A DNA stretch of 11,313 nucleotides. It comes from Erysipelotrichaceae bacterium UBA4808. GTDB taxonomy: Bacteria; Bacillota_I; Bacilli_A; Erysipelotrichales; Erysipelotrichaceae. The stretch covers positions 22,606-33,918 of the forward strand of contig DHGC01000023.1 of the NCBI GenBank assembly GCA_002402585.1, read 5' to 3'. Numbering within the stretch: the first letter of the stretch is position 1; each line of letters starts with the position of its first letter. Below the pieces are notes generated by a model. It saw only the letters and a list, made by a program, of their open reading frames with translations, was not told where the DNA came from and did not search any database. Both the position numbers and the translations under genes were made by a program. This document shows positions 1-7,225 of the stretch, one piece after another.

Positions 1-804
1 GACTACATTGCGACAAGTCGTTTGGATTCGAAGTTTGGAATGAGTATCTTTAGTGATGAGACTTTGGATTTGATTAAACAATTGAATCAAAATGAACAGT
101 TTGACTTCAAAGGACTGCATTGTCACATTGGTTCACAAATCTTTGATAAGACATCTTTTATTAAAGAAATCCAAGCTTTACTCCATTATGTCAAACGCAT
201 CTTTGACGAAAAAGGCATTATCGTAGAGGTTCTAAATCTTGGGGGTGGCTTTGGGGTCCAATACACCGTTGCGGACCAAGCCCTTGATTTAGAAGCGACT
301 TTACCGCAATTACTGGATACCGTTTATACAGAAGTCTTAAATCTGAATCTGCAGTTACCAAAGATCATCATCGAACCGGGACGCTCGATCGTAGCCAATG
401 CTGGGATCACCGCTTATACCATTGGCGCGACCAAGAAGACACTTTCGGGTAAAGAATATGTCTTTGTGGATGGTTCGATGGCGGATCACATCCGTACAGC
501 CCTCTATCAAGCCAAATATGAGGCCGCATTGGTGGATCGCATGGATGAAACCGCCGATTATCACTATACCTTGGCGGGTCGTGCTTGTGAATCTGGAGAC
601 ATCTTGATTCACGATTGCGTACTTCCAAAAGTTGAAATCAACGATATTCTTTGTGTCTTCAGCACCGGTGCCTATCATTATTCCATGAGTTCCCATTACA
701 ATCGCCTTCTTAAACCGGCCGTCATCTTTGTGAATGAAGAAGCCATTCGCCTGGTCAATAAACGTGAGACCTATGAAGATCTGCTCACACAGGATCGCCT
801 ATGA
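1..804 (+). CDS. lysA: Diaminopimelate decarboxylase, 3' part (5' end outside window)
   Basis: PLP-dependent enzyme (alanine-racemase-like fold, group IV decarboxylase) that decarboxylates meso-diaminopimelate to L-lysine, the last step of the pathway. The reading frame is open from base 1, so the gene starts upstream; 267 residues are visible of a family that usually has about 420, and the N-terminal PLP-lysine motif is missing from view. Visible landmarks in order are SKFG (near base 31), HCHIGSQ (near 118), the phosphate-binding GGGFG (near 241), EPGRS (near 373), the catalytic-cysteine motif CESGD (Cys codon 586-588) and the C-terminal GAYHYSMSSHYN stretch. These separate it from arginine/ornithine decarboxylase relatives. 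The stop overlaps the lysC start by 4 nt (ATGA), which implies translational coupling. Whether lysA is first in the operon, and whether a lysine riboswitch precedes it, cannot be seen. Confidence 0.96.
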   Translation, partial: DYIATSRLDSKFGMSIFSDETLDLIKQLNQNEQFDFKGLHCHIGSQIFDKTSFIKEIQALLHYVKRIFDEKGIIVEVLNLGGGFGVQYTVADQALDLEATLPQLLDTVYTEVLNLNLQLPKIIIEPGRSIVANAGITAYTIGATKKTLSGKEYVFVDGSMADHIRTALYQAKYEAALVDRMDETADYHYTLAGRACESGDILIHDCVLPKVEINDILCVFSTGAYHYSMSSHYNRLLKPAVIFVNEEAIRLVNKRETYEDLLTQDRL

Positions 805-2006
805 GCACCGTCGTCTTAAAATACGGCGGTTCATCCGTCTCTAGTGTCGAAAAGATGAAAGCTTTGGCACAGCGTATCCTACTTAGAAGAGATGCAGGGA
901 TGGATGTCGTTGTGGTCGTTTCGGCCATGGGCAAAACCACCAATCATCTCTTGGAGCTTGCGCATGAAGCATCCTCCAGTCCATCGAAACGTGAGATTGA
1001 TCTGCTCTTAAGCACCGGTGAACAGGTCTCCATCTCCTTATTTTCAATGATTCTCAACGATATGGGATATCCAGCGATCGGTTTGACTGGAACCCAAGCC
1101 GGTATAAAGACCAAGGGTCTGCACACACGCAACACCATTGAAGACATCGATGTCTCACGCATTCAGAAACATCTATCTGAGGGTAAAATCGTCTTGGTGG
1201 CAGGTTTTCAAGGGGTCAATGCTTTGGGGGATATCACCACCTTGGGACGCGGTGGCTCCGATACAACCGCCGTTGCCTTAGCCTCTAAATTAGGGTGCAA
1301 TGCGGAGATTTACACCGATGTCCAAGGCATCTATGGGGTCGATCCACGTTTATACCCCAAGGCTCAGAAATTGGATTATATCAGTTTTGAAGAAATGAAA
1401 GAGATGGCGTTCTTAGGGGCCAAAGTGATGGAGCCCAGATCAATTGAAATCGCCCATCGTTTCAATACCGCTGTGTATGTCGGTTCCGCCCATGAAGATG
1501 TGCACGGAACTTGGATCAAGGAGAGTGATGCGTCGATGGAAGAAAAATCAATCAGTGGTTTATCTGTCAGTGAGAACGTGATGATGGTCAATGTACGTAA
1601 ATTACCCGCACAGGCAAAACACATGGCCAATCTCTTCATTCGTTTGGCTGAGAATGACATCAATGTCGATATGATCACCCAATCCCAACACCCCAATGGC
1701 ATGATGGATGTGGCTTTTACCACTTCACTTGAAGAATTGGATATGGTTCAGACTGTCCTTAAAACAATCAAGGATGAGGTGCCACAATGTGAATGGGACA
1801 TCGACCAGGATTGTGTCAAAGTATCCGTTGTCGGCATTGGGATGCGCACGCAAACCGGGGTTGCGGCAAAGTTGTTCGCCCTCCTCAGTGACGCGGACAT
1901 TGGTTTCAAATTGGTCACGACCTCTGAAATCAGCATCTCGTATACCCTCTCTAAAAAAGATAAACGGCGTGCGGTTGACGTGATCGCAGACCATTTCCAT
2001 CTATGA
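801..2006 (+). CDS. lysC: Aspartate kinase, monofunctional, with two C-terminal ACT domains
   Basis: Phosphorylates L-aspartate to 4-aspartyl phosphate, the committed step to lysine, threonine and methionine. The protein has 401 residues, the normal size for a monofunctional enzyme. The amino-acid-kinase domain (about 1-240) has KYGGSS at 7-12, STGEQ at 71-75, GRGGSDTT at 149-156 and the YTDVQGIYGVDPR segment at 171-183. Two ACT domains follow (about 260-325 and 338-400); the second holds the TTSEISIS segment typical of effector-binding ACT domains, so feedback inhibition by lysine (possibly with threonine) is likely. The start at 801 overlaps the lysA stop and has only a weak AGGA upstream. 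The end overlaps dapF by 4 nt. There is no fused homoserine dehydrogenase. An in-frame Met246 preceded by a Shine-Dalgarno-like sequence suggests a second, shorter product, listed separately. The assignment is firm; the effector is inferred. Confidence 0.97.
   Translation: MSTVVLKYGGSSVSSVEKMKALAQRILLRRDAGMDVVVVVSAMGKTTNHLLELAHEASSSPSKREIDLLLSTGEQVSISLFSMILNDMGYPAIGLTGTQAGIKTKGLHTRNTIEDIDVSRIQKHLSEGKIVLVAGFQGVNALGDITTLGRGGSDTTAVALASKLGCNAEIYTDVQGIYGVDPRLYPKAQKLDYISFEEMKEMAFLGAKVMEPRSIEIAHRFNTAVYVGSAHEDVHGTWIKESDASMEEKSISGLSVSENVMMVNVRKLPAQAKHMANLFIRLAENDINVDMITQSQHPNGMMDVAFTTSLEELDMVQTVLKTIKDEVPQCEWDIDQDCVKVSVVGIGMRTQTGVAAKLFALLSDADIGFKLVTTSEISISYTLSKKDKRRAVDVIADHFHL
1536..2006 (+). other. 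Probable internal translation start giving an aspartate kinase beta subunit (ACT domains only)
   Basis: In-frame ATG at codon 246 of lysC would give a 156-residue polypeptide made of the two ACT domains only. AAGGAG lies upstream at 1518-1523, 12 nt before the ATG, which is a little longer than optimal. From family knowledge, Bacillus subtilis aspartokinase II is an alpha2beta2 enzyme whose beta subunit is translated from an in-frame start inside the same gene, at essentially this position. The matching position and the ribosome-binding-like sequence support the same arrangement here. Production of the short form is inferred. Confidence 0.5.
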
Positions 2007-2794
2007 GATCATTCAGTAAATATCATGGGACAGGCAATGATTTCATCTTTGTCCAAGGACCTGTCGAAAATCCATCAGAACTCGCACAAAAAATCTGTGA
2101 CCGGCATTTTGGCATCGGAGCGGATGGTTTGATGGTTGCAAGTTCGAGTGATCGTGCGGATATTCGCATGCATTACTTCAACAGTGATGGCAGTGAAGCA
2201 CGGATGTGCGGGAATGGTTTACGTTGTTTCGTACGTTATCTTTTGGATGAAGGCTTGATGGAAAAAGAAAGCTTCCTTGTCGAAACCGCCGCGGGCTTGA
2301 TTCCAGTGGAAGCGCATGGCGATCATATCGTACTGGATCTCCCTGTAGATCGTTTAAAGCTGGATGAAGGTGAATTGACGATGACGCTGGAGGCGTCCGG
2401 CTCCGTGAACGTCGATGGGGTCGATGTGTATCCTTTGTTTATGGGGACACAGCACGCTGTCGTCTTTGCGCATGCGGGTTTAGACATCAAGACATGGGGT
2501 CCACAGCTGACAAAACACGAAGTCTTTCCCCAAGACATCAACGTGAATTTTGTGGAAGTCTTGAGCCCAAACAGTTTGAAAGTCATCACCCATGAACGGG
2601 GGGCAGGTTGGACCTTGTCTTGTGGTACAGGCGTCTGTGCATCCGCATGGATGGCTCATCATACACACCAGACCGATTCCACGATGCAGGTTTTCGTACC
2701 CGGGGGGGCTTTAAGTGTTAAAATCTTTGAAGATTTCGTACGCTTAAGTGGACCCGCAGTATTCATCGCTAAAGGCGAATTCAAGGAGGACTGA
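2003..2794 (+). CDS. dapF: Diaminopimelate epimerase
   Basis: Cofactor-independent epimerase that converts LL-diaminopimelate to meso-diaminopimelate, the form used in peptidoglycan and by LysA. The 263 residues match the normal family size. The N-terminal half begins with KYHGTGNDF (6-14) and contains GADG and the first catalytic cysteine, Cys69, in MCGNG. The C-terminal half has ERGAGWTLSCGTG with the second catalytic cysteine, Cys207. Both members of the thiol/thiolate pair are therefore present and the gene looks intact. The start overlaps the lysC stop (ATGA) and has no clear Shine-Dalgarno sequence, so translation probably depends on coupling to lysC. The last codons contain a strong AAGGAGGA that serves the next gene. 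Confidence 0.97.
   Translation: MRSFSKYHGTGNDFIFVQGPVENPSELAQKICDRHFGIGADGLMVASSSDRADIRMHYFNSDGSEARMCGNGLRCFVRYLLDEGLMEKESFLVETAAGLIPVEAHGDHIVLDLPVDRLKLDEGELTMTLEASGSVNVDGVDVYPLFMGTQHAVVFAHAGLDIKTWGPQLTKHEVFPQDINVNFVEVLSPNSLKVITHERGAGWTLSCGTGVCASAWMAHHTHQTDSTMQVFVPGGALSVKIFEDFVRLSGPAVFIAKGEFKED
2783..2790 (+). promoter_or_regulatory. Strong ribosome binding site that fixes the asd start
   Basis: AAGGAGGA lies inside the last codons of dapF, 5 nt before the ATG at 2796. It decides between that ATG and an upstream in-frame GTG at 2748. The ATG gives the family-typical MRIAIVGATG N-terminus, so 2796 is chosen. Confidence 0.85.
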
Positions 2795-2795
2795 G

Positions 2796-3773
2796 ATGCG
2801 CATTGCCATTGTCGGAGCGACTGGTTTGGTCGGTCAAACGTTTATTAAAGTCTTAGAGGAATATCCATTAAACATCTCGGAATTGGCCTGTTTCGCATCG
2901 TCACGATCTGCAGGTAAAACGATTCGCTTCAACAATCACGACATCCCGGTGGAAGTCTTGGATGAGCATAGTTTCGATCGTGGTTTTGATTATGCCCTTT
3001 TCTCGGCCGGGGGTTCAATCAGTGCTCAGTATGCGCCGATTGCGGCCAAAGCAGGTTGTATCGTTGTGGACAACAGTTCACAGTGGCGTATGGATCCAAG
3101 TGTTCCACTGGTTGTGCCTGAGATCAATTTGCAGCATGTTCGCTCAAGGCATGGCATCATCGCCAATCCCAATTGCAGTACGATTCAATCGGTTCTACCC
3201 CTTAATGCCTTAAAGCCTTGGGGCTTGAAGCGTGTCATCTACACCACTTACCAAGCGGTATCTGGCTCTGGTCAAAAAGGTGTGGATGATTTGGAGCGTA
3301 ATCTCAAACAACTCCCTTCTACCTTCTATCCAAAGAACATCTTGCATAATGTCATCCCTCAAATCGATGTCTTTCTACCCAATGGGGACACCAAGGAAGA
3401 ACGTAAGATGGTGGATGAGACCCGTAAGATTTTGGATCTTCCAAACCTAGCCGTGACCGCAACCTGTGTCCGTGTCCCGGTGTTCAATGGGCACAGTGTG
3501 GCCATCAATGTGGAATTGGAAAATGCGTTTGAATTAAATGACATCCTCGAAGCTTTATCGAATCAAGACGGCATTCGTTTGATGCGTGATGCTTATCCAA
3601 CACCTTTGGATGTCAGTGGTCAAGATGAGGTCTACGTCGGACGTGTCCGTCGTGATGATTCAATACCGAATGGGCTTCACCTTTGGGTGGTGGCTGATAA
3701 TATCCGAAAAGGAGCGGCTGCCAATGCCGTGCAGATCGTACAGAAACTTGAGGATGAAAGACATGTTATTTAG
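2796..3773 (+). CDS. asd: Aspartate-semialdehyde dehydrogenase
   Basis: NADPH-dependent enzyme that reduces 4-aspartyl phosphate to aspartate 4-semialdehyde, the branch point between lysine/DAP and threonine/methionine synthesis. The protein has 325 residues from the ATG at 2796. The N-terminal Rossmann fold shows GATGLVGQ (7-14), followed by FSAGGS and DNSSQWRMD. The catalytic cysteine is Cys127 in NPNCST, and the catalytic-domain histidine is His233 in VPVFNGHS. The TYQAVSGSGQKG stretch is also typical. All key residues are present. Only 1 nt separates it from the dapF stop, and it overlaps dapA by 11 nt. The strong ribosome binding site suggests higher or independent initiation compared with the coupled genes around it. 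Confidence 0.97.
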   Translation: MRIAIVGATGLVGQTFIKVLEEYPLNISELACFASSRSAGKTIRFNNHDIPVEVLDEHSFDRGFDYALFSAGGSISAQYAPIAAKAGCIVVDNSSQWRMDPSVPLVVPEINLQHVRSRHGIIANPNCSTIQSVLPLNALKPWGLKRVIYTTYQAVSGSGQKGVDDLERNLKQLPSTFYPKNILHNVIPQIDVFLPNGDTKEERKMVDETRKILDLPNLAVTATCVRVPVFNGHSVAINVELENAFELNDILEALSNQDGIRLMRDAYPTPLDVSGQDEVYVGRVRRDDSIPNGLHLWVVADNIRKGAAANAVQIVQKLEDERHVI

Positions 3774-4632
3774 AGGATCTGGAGTGGCTTTGGTGACACC
3801 CTTCAATGAAAATGGAATCGATTTAGATCAGTTGCGAAATTTGATTGAATGGCATCTTGAAGCGAAGACCGATGCCTTGATCATCATGGGGACGACCGGT
3901 GAAGGGGCTGTCTTAAGTGATGATGAAAAACTAATTTTATTAGAAGAAGCGATCAAAGTCGGAAAAAGACGCATCGTGATGATTGCGAATACCGGAACCA
4001 ACGATACCCGTGCGTCCATTCAATGGTCATTGAAAGCTCAAGCGATGGGCTATGATGGTTTGCTTATGGTTTGTCCTTACTACAATAAACCCACACAACG
4101 GGGTTTGATCGCACATTTCACAGCGATTGCGGATGCGGTGAACATGCCGATTATTTTGTACAATGTACCGGGTCGTACCAGTGTCAATCTAAGTGCACAA
4201 TCTTGTATCACAGTATCCAAACACCCCAACATCGTTGGCGTCAAAGAAGCAAGTCATGACTTGAATCAAATCAAAACCATCATCGATGGGACAGCGGAAT
4301 TTGCGGTGTATTCCGGAAATGATGATCAGAATTTGGACATTCTGAAATTGGGAGGCCAAGGCTTCATCTCGGTGACAGCTAATCTTGTGCCCAATCAACT
4401 TAAAGCCTTGAGTGATGCGTATTTTGGAAATGATTTGGTGGCTGCAGAGCGCATTCAGAACAGCTTGGCTGCCCTGAACGATGTCCTTTTCATTGAATCC
4501 AATCCGGTTCCCATCAAAGCAGCCCTCAATCGCATTGGCAAACCTGTGGGTTCTTGCCGTCTGCCGTTGGTGGAACTAGAAAGTCAGAACTTCGAAAAAT
4601 TAATGCGTGTTTTGAAAGCGAGTGGGCTATGA
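3763..4632 (+). CDS. dapA: 4-hydroxy-tetrahydrodipicolinate synthase
   Basis: Class I aldolase-type TIM barrel that condenses pyruvate with aspartate semialdehyde. The protein has 289 residues from the ATG at 3763; this start gives the family-typical MLFRGSGVALVTPF N-terminus and has GAGG at 3750-3753 at a 9 nt spacing, whereas the ATG at 3754 sits right on that sequence. GTTGE lies at 43-47, Tyr133 in YNVPGRT and the Schiff-base Lys161 in GVKEAS, at the same numbers as in the Escherichia coli enzyme. Residues that bind inhibitory lysine in E. coli DapA are not kept: position 53 is Asp, 56 is Lys and 84 is Ala, where E. coli has His53, His56 and Glu84. The enzyme is therefore probably insensitive to lysine. 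It overlaps asd by 11 nt and dapB by 4 nt. Confidence 0.97.
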   Translation: MLFRGSGVALVTPFNENGIDLDQLRNLIEWHLEAKTDALIIMGTTGEGAVLSDDEKLILLEEAIKVGKRRIVMIANTGTNDTRASIQWSLKAQAMGYDGLLMVCPYYNKPTQRGLIAHFTAIADAVNMPIILYNVPGRTSVNLSAQSCITVSKHPNIVGVKEASHDLNQIKTIIDGTAEFAVYSGNDDQNLDILKLGGQGFISVTANLVPNQLKALSDAYFGNDLVAAERIQNSLAALNDVLFIESNPVPIKAALNRIGKPVGSCRLPLVELESQNFEKLMRVLKASGL

Positions 4633-5360
4633 AAATCTTAATCGTCGGATATACCGGTAAGATGGGCTTGGCACTACGACACATGCTTGGTCAGTATCCA
4701 CAGTTTGAAGCCATGGGGTTGAGTCGAAATGCGCAGGATAATTGTGTTCAAGACATCAACGATGCGAAGGAGGTTTCATTGATCATCGATTTCTCACGAC
4801 CTGAAGCCTTGCAAAGCTATCTCTCTTTTGCGATTGAGCATCAAATTCCCTGTGTCATTGCGACGACAGGTTATACCGAAGACCAGATGGCTGCGATTCG
4901 AAAGGCCAGTAAAACCATTCCACTTTTCTACAGTGCTAACTTCTCTAAAGGAATCTATGTGCTTAAGCAGTTAATTTCAAAAATGAATGACTTGTGTCCT
5001 GAAGATCAGGTCGATCTCTATGAAGTGCATCACAAACACAAGGCAGATGCGCCGAGTGGAACCGCCAAGGCTTTGATCGAGGCGATCCAAAGCGAACGCC
5101 CTTCGCCATTGACTTTGATCACCTCCCCGCAAGGACCACGGGTTAAAGATGAACTTCATCTTCATGTATCGCGTTTGGGTTCGGTGATTGGCGATCACAG
5201 TGTTGTCTATTCAAATGATGCGGAAGCGATTGAATTGAAGCATACTGCATATACGAAGACAAATTTCGCCAAAGGCGCATTGGATGCGGCGGTATGGTTA
5301 ATGGATAAAGAGGCAGGTTATTACACCATGGAGGACTTATATGGGAACATTTCTAAGTGA
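4629..5360 (+). CDS. dapB: 4-hydroxy-tetrahydrodipicolinate reductase
   Basis: NAD(P)H-dependent reductase that forms tetrahydrodipicolinate from the DapA product. The 243 residues are near the usual length. The nucleotide-binding motif is GYTGKMG (7-13). ATTGYT (78-83) and YSANFSKGI (101-109) follow. The catalytic segment EVHHKHKADAPSGTA has the proton-donor His134 and Lys138. The C-terminal RLGSVIGDHSV stretch is typical. The start at 4629 overlaps the dapA stop (ATGA) and gives a normal N-terminus; a longer in-frame form beginning at 4554 would only add residues read out of frame from dapA. There is no clear ribosome binding site, consistent with coupling. The 3' end overlaps dapH by 20 nt. 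Confidence 0.97.
   Translation: MKILIVGYTGKMGLALRHMLGQYPQFEAMGLSRNAQDNCVQDINDAKEVSLIIDFSRPEALQSYLSFAIEHQIPCVIATTGYTEDQMAAIRKASKTIPLFYSANFSKGIYVLKQLISKMNDLCPEDQVDLYEVHHKHKADAPSGTAKALIEAIQSERPSPLTLITSPQGPRVKDELHLHVSRLGSVIGDHSVVYSNDAEAIELKHTAYTKTNFAKGALDAAVWLMDKEAGYYTMEDLYGNISK
5330..5334 (+). promoter_or_regulatory. Ribosome binding site for dapH
   Basis: GGAGG inside the 3' end of dapB, 6 nt before the ATG at 5341. It supports the dapH start despite the 20 nt overlap with dapB. Confidence 0.8.
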
Positions 5361-6051
5361 TCCCTATGCGATTGCCGCATACATCAAACAAGCTGTAAAG
5401 AAGACACCGGTGAAGCTGTGGGTTCAAGGGGATTTCAAAGATGTAAAGACCGATAATCTAATGGCTTTTGGAAGTACTGATTTTAAATTCATCGTGGGTG
5501 AAGCACAGGTCGTGGAGGCGTGGCTGGAAGAAAACAAAACTAAGATCCGTACTCAATTCATGGAAGTGGATCGTCGCAACTCTGCAATTCCTCTTTTGGA
5601 CATCACGCATTTGGAAGCACGCATTGAACCGGGGGTCACGATTCGTGATTTTGTGACAATTGGGAAACAAGTCGTCATCATGATGGGGGCTGTCATCAAT
5701 ATCGGTGCGGTTATCGGGGATGGGACGATGATCGATATGAACGCGGTGGTCGGTGCGCGCGGTACGATTGGTAAGAATTGCCATATTGGTGCCGGTGCGG
5801 TCGTCGCTGGTGTTTTGGAACCCCCCAGTAAACAACCCGTCATCATTGAAGATGATGTCTTGGTTGGGGCCAATGCGGTGATCTTGGAAGGTGTACGCAT
5901 TGGACACGGCAGTGTTGTGGCGGCAGGCGCGGTTGTCTTGGAAGATGTGCCTCCTGGTGTGGTCGTGGCGGGTTCTCCCGCTAAAATCGTTAAGGTGAAG
6001 GATGCGAAAACAGAAGCCAAAACAGAGATCCTTCAGGATTTGCGAAAATGA
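5341..6051 (+). CDS. dapH: Tetrahydrodipicolinate N-acetyltransferase
   Basis: Transfers acetyl from acetyl-CoA to tetrahydrodipicolinate, giving N-acetyl-2-amino-6-oxopimelate. This marks the acetylase variant of the DAP pathway rather than the succinylase or dehydrogenase variant. The 236 residues match the short DapH family; the succinyl enzyme DapD is longer and differs in its N-terminal domain. The N-terminal alpha/beta domain (about 1-85) includes DPYAIAAYIK and TPVKLWVQGD. A left-handed beta-helix of hexapeptide repeats spans about 88-215, interrupted by the loop GVLEPPSKQPV, and ends in GSPAKIVK. The hexapeptide region gives G-rich, repetitive DNA that creates long spurious antisense reading frames. 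The next gene, a deacetylase, fits an acetylated intermediate. It overlaps dapL by 4 nt (ATGA). Confidence 0.96.
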   Translation: MGTFLSDPYAIAAYIKQAVKKTPVKLWVQGDFKDVKTDNLMAFGSTDFKFIVGEAQVVEAWLEENKTKIRTQFMEVDRRNSAIPLLDITHLEARIEPGVTIRDFVTIGKQVVIMMGAVINIGAVIGDGTMIDMNAVVGARGTIGKNCHIGAGAVVAGVLEPPSKQPVIIEDDVLVGANAVILEGVRIGHGSVVAAGAVVLEDVPPGVVVAGSPAKIVKVKDAKTEAKTEILQDLRK

Positions 6052-7163
6052 ATCAACTGAAGACCTGGCGTCGTGAACTCCATCAAATACCAGAACTGGG
6101 GTTTGATTTGCCTAAGACGCATGCGTATGTGTTCAATGCCTTAAAAGCCATGGGTTATGCGCCGTTTACCATGGCAAAGACAGGGGTCGTTGTTTATAAA
6201 GAAGGTGCCATCCAGGAAGCTCTTGCTTTTCGAGCGGACATGGATGCCCTTCCCATTCAAGAAGAAATACATTCTGAACATCTCTCCACGCATCCCGGTC
6301 AGATGCATGCTTGTGGTCATGATGGACATATGGCCATGGTTTTGGGTTTGGCGGATTGGGCAAAAGATAAGACTTTCAAACATTCCCTACTCTTTGTGTT
6401 TCAACCCGCTGAGGAAGGTCCTGGTGGAGCGAAACAACTTATCGAGGAAGGCTTGTTTGAGCGTTTTAAGGTGAAAGCGATGTTTGGGCTCCATCTCTAT
6501 CCCAATCTTACCGTTGGTCAATTGGCTTTGATCAAGGGTCCGATGATGGCACAAACCAATGAATTTGATTTAGTGATTCATGGACGTTCTGCCCATGGGG
6601 CTCAACCCCATTTGGGTGTGGATGCGATGGTGATTCAAGCACAGTTGGTTTTGGCCGTGCAAAGCATTGTGTCGCGTTCAGTGAACCCACTGGATGCGGC
6701 TGTTGTGACCTTGGGTACGATACAGGGGGGTGAAGCACGCAACATCATCCCGCAACAAATCGAGCTCAAAGGAACGATCCGTTGTTTTAGTCCGAACGTG
6801 TTTGAAACCATCAAAGCACGCATCGATGCGATTGTAAGAGGTTTGGAACATGCCTATGCTTGTAAGATTGATGTCTTCTATAAAGCATCCTATCCGCCTG
6901 TCATCAATCCGGAAGGACTCTATACAAGGGTGGATGCACTCTTTGATGAAGCTGAGAAAAGTGTCATTGAGCCGATGATGTTTGCGGAAGATTTCAGCTT
7001 CTATCAAGCCCAGGTTCCTGCTTTCTTTGCCATGTTGGGTTCTCGCAATGAAGCCTTGGATCACATTTATCCTTTGCATCATGGACGCTTCAATTTTGAT
7101 GAGTCCGTATTGGAAATCGGTTTAAATTATTATCAACGCATTCTTGAGCACTTGGAAACTTAA
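6048..7163 (+). CDS. dapL: N-acetyldiaminopimelate deacetylase (M20 family)
   Basis: Metal-dependent amidohydrolase of the M20D group that removes the acetyl group from N-acetyl-LL-diaminopimelate. The protein has 371 residues. Motifs in order are RRELHQIPELG near the N-terminus, FRADMDALPIQEE, and the metal-binding HACGHD with Cys89 and His91. QPAEEGPGG follows (general base and ligand Glu122/Glu123), then His149 in LHLYP and the C-terminal HHGRF (His344/345). The lid/dimerisation domain lies about 175-290. On sequence alone it could be another M20D hydrolase such as a hippurate or IAA-amino acid hydrolase, but its position directly after dapH, overlapping it by 4 nt, makes the DAP role nearly certain. 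The symbol follows B. subtilis ykuR/dapL and should not be confused with the LL-DAP aminotransferase also called DapL. Its stop codon lies in the loop of the operon terminator. Confidence 0.93.
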   Translation: MNQLKTWRRELHQIPELGFDLPKTHAYVFNALKAMGYAPFTMAKTGVVVYKEGAIQEALAFRADMDALPIQEEIHSEHLSTHPGQMHACGHDGHMAMVLGLADWAKDKTFKHSLLFVFQPAEEGPGGAKQLIEEGLFERFKVKAMFGLHLYPNLTVGQLALIKGPMMAQTNEFDLVIHGRSAHGAQPHLGVDAMVIQAQLVLAVQSIVSRSVNPLDAAVVTLGTIQGGEARNIIPQQIELKGTIRCFSPNVFETIKARIDAIVRGLEHAYACKIDVFYKASYPPVINPEGLYTRVDALFDEAEKSVIEPMMFAEDFSFYQAQVPAFFAMLGSRNEALDHIYPLHHGRFNFDESVLEIGLNYYQRILEHLET

Positions 7164-7182
7164 GTTTCCAGTGTTTTCTTTT
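7149..7182 (+). terminator. Intrinsic terminator of the lysine/DAP operon
   Basis: Stem of CACTTGGAAAC (7149-7159) and GTTTCCAGTG (7164-7173), ten pairs with one bulged T on the left arm. The loop is TTAA and the T-rich tail is TTTTCTTTT (7174-7182). The left arm is coding sequence of dapL and the TAA stop codon occupies the loop, so there is no spare sequence between the gene and its terminator. Confidence 0.85.
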
Positions 7183-7208
7183 GAAATTTCGTGTACATAG
7201 TGTAAAAT
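7181..7208 (+). promoter_or_regulatory. Candidate promoter for the sugar phosphotransferase gene
   Basis: TTGAAA (7181-7186) and TAAAAT (7203-7208) with a 16 bp spacer resemble a sigma-A promoter. The -35 element begins in the terminator tail of the previous operon. The expected start point near 7215 falls in the TTGGAG ribosome binding site (7212-7217), so the leader would be only about ten bases. That makes either the promoter call or normal initiation somewhat doubtful. Confidence 0.5.
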
Positions 7209-7225
7209 GAATTGGAGTTAATGCC

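Noticed and set aside
2748..2795. Upstream GTG start extending asd by 16 codons
   Set aside because: The extension is dapF sequence read in another frame. ATG 2796 has a strong ribosome binding site and the normal family N-terminus.
3586..3762. Long N-terminal extension of dapA
   Set aside because: It lies wholly inside asd. The family N-terminus starts at ATG 3763, and catalytic residues then fall on the standard numbers 133 and 161.
4554..4628. N-terminal extension of dapB
   Set aside because: It is out-of-frame dapA sequence; the dinucleotide-binding motif belongs at the very start of DapB, which fits ATG 4629.
5458..6020. Long antisense reading frames (149 and 155 codons) opposite dapH
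   Set aside because: They arise from the repetitive, G-rich hexapeptide-coding sequence, have low-complexity composition, no ribosome binding site, and lie opposite a well-supported gene.
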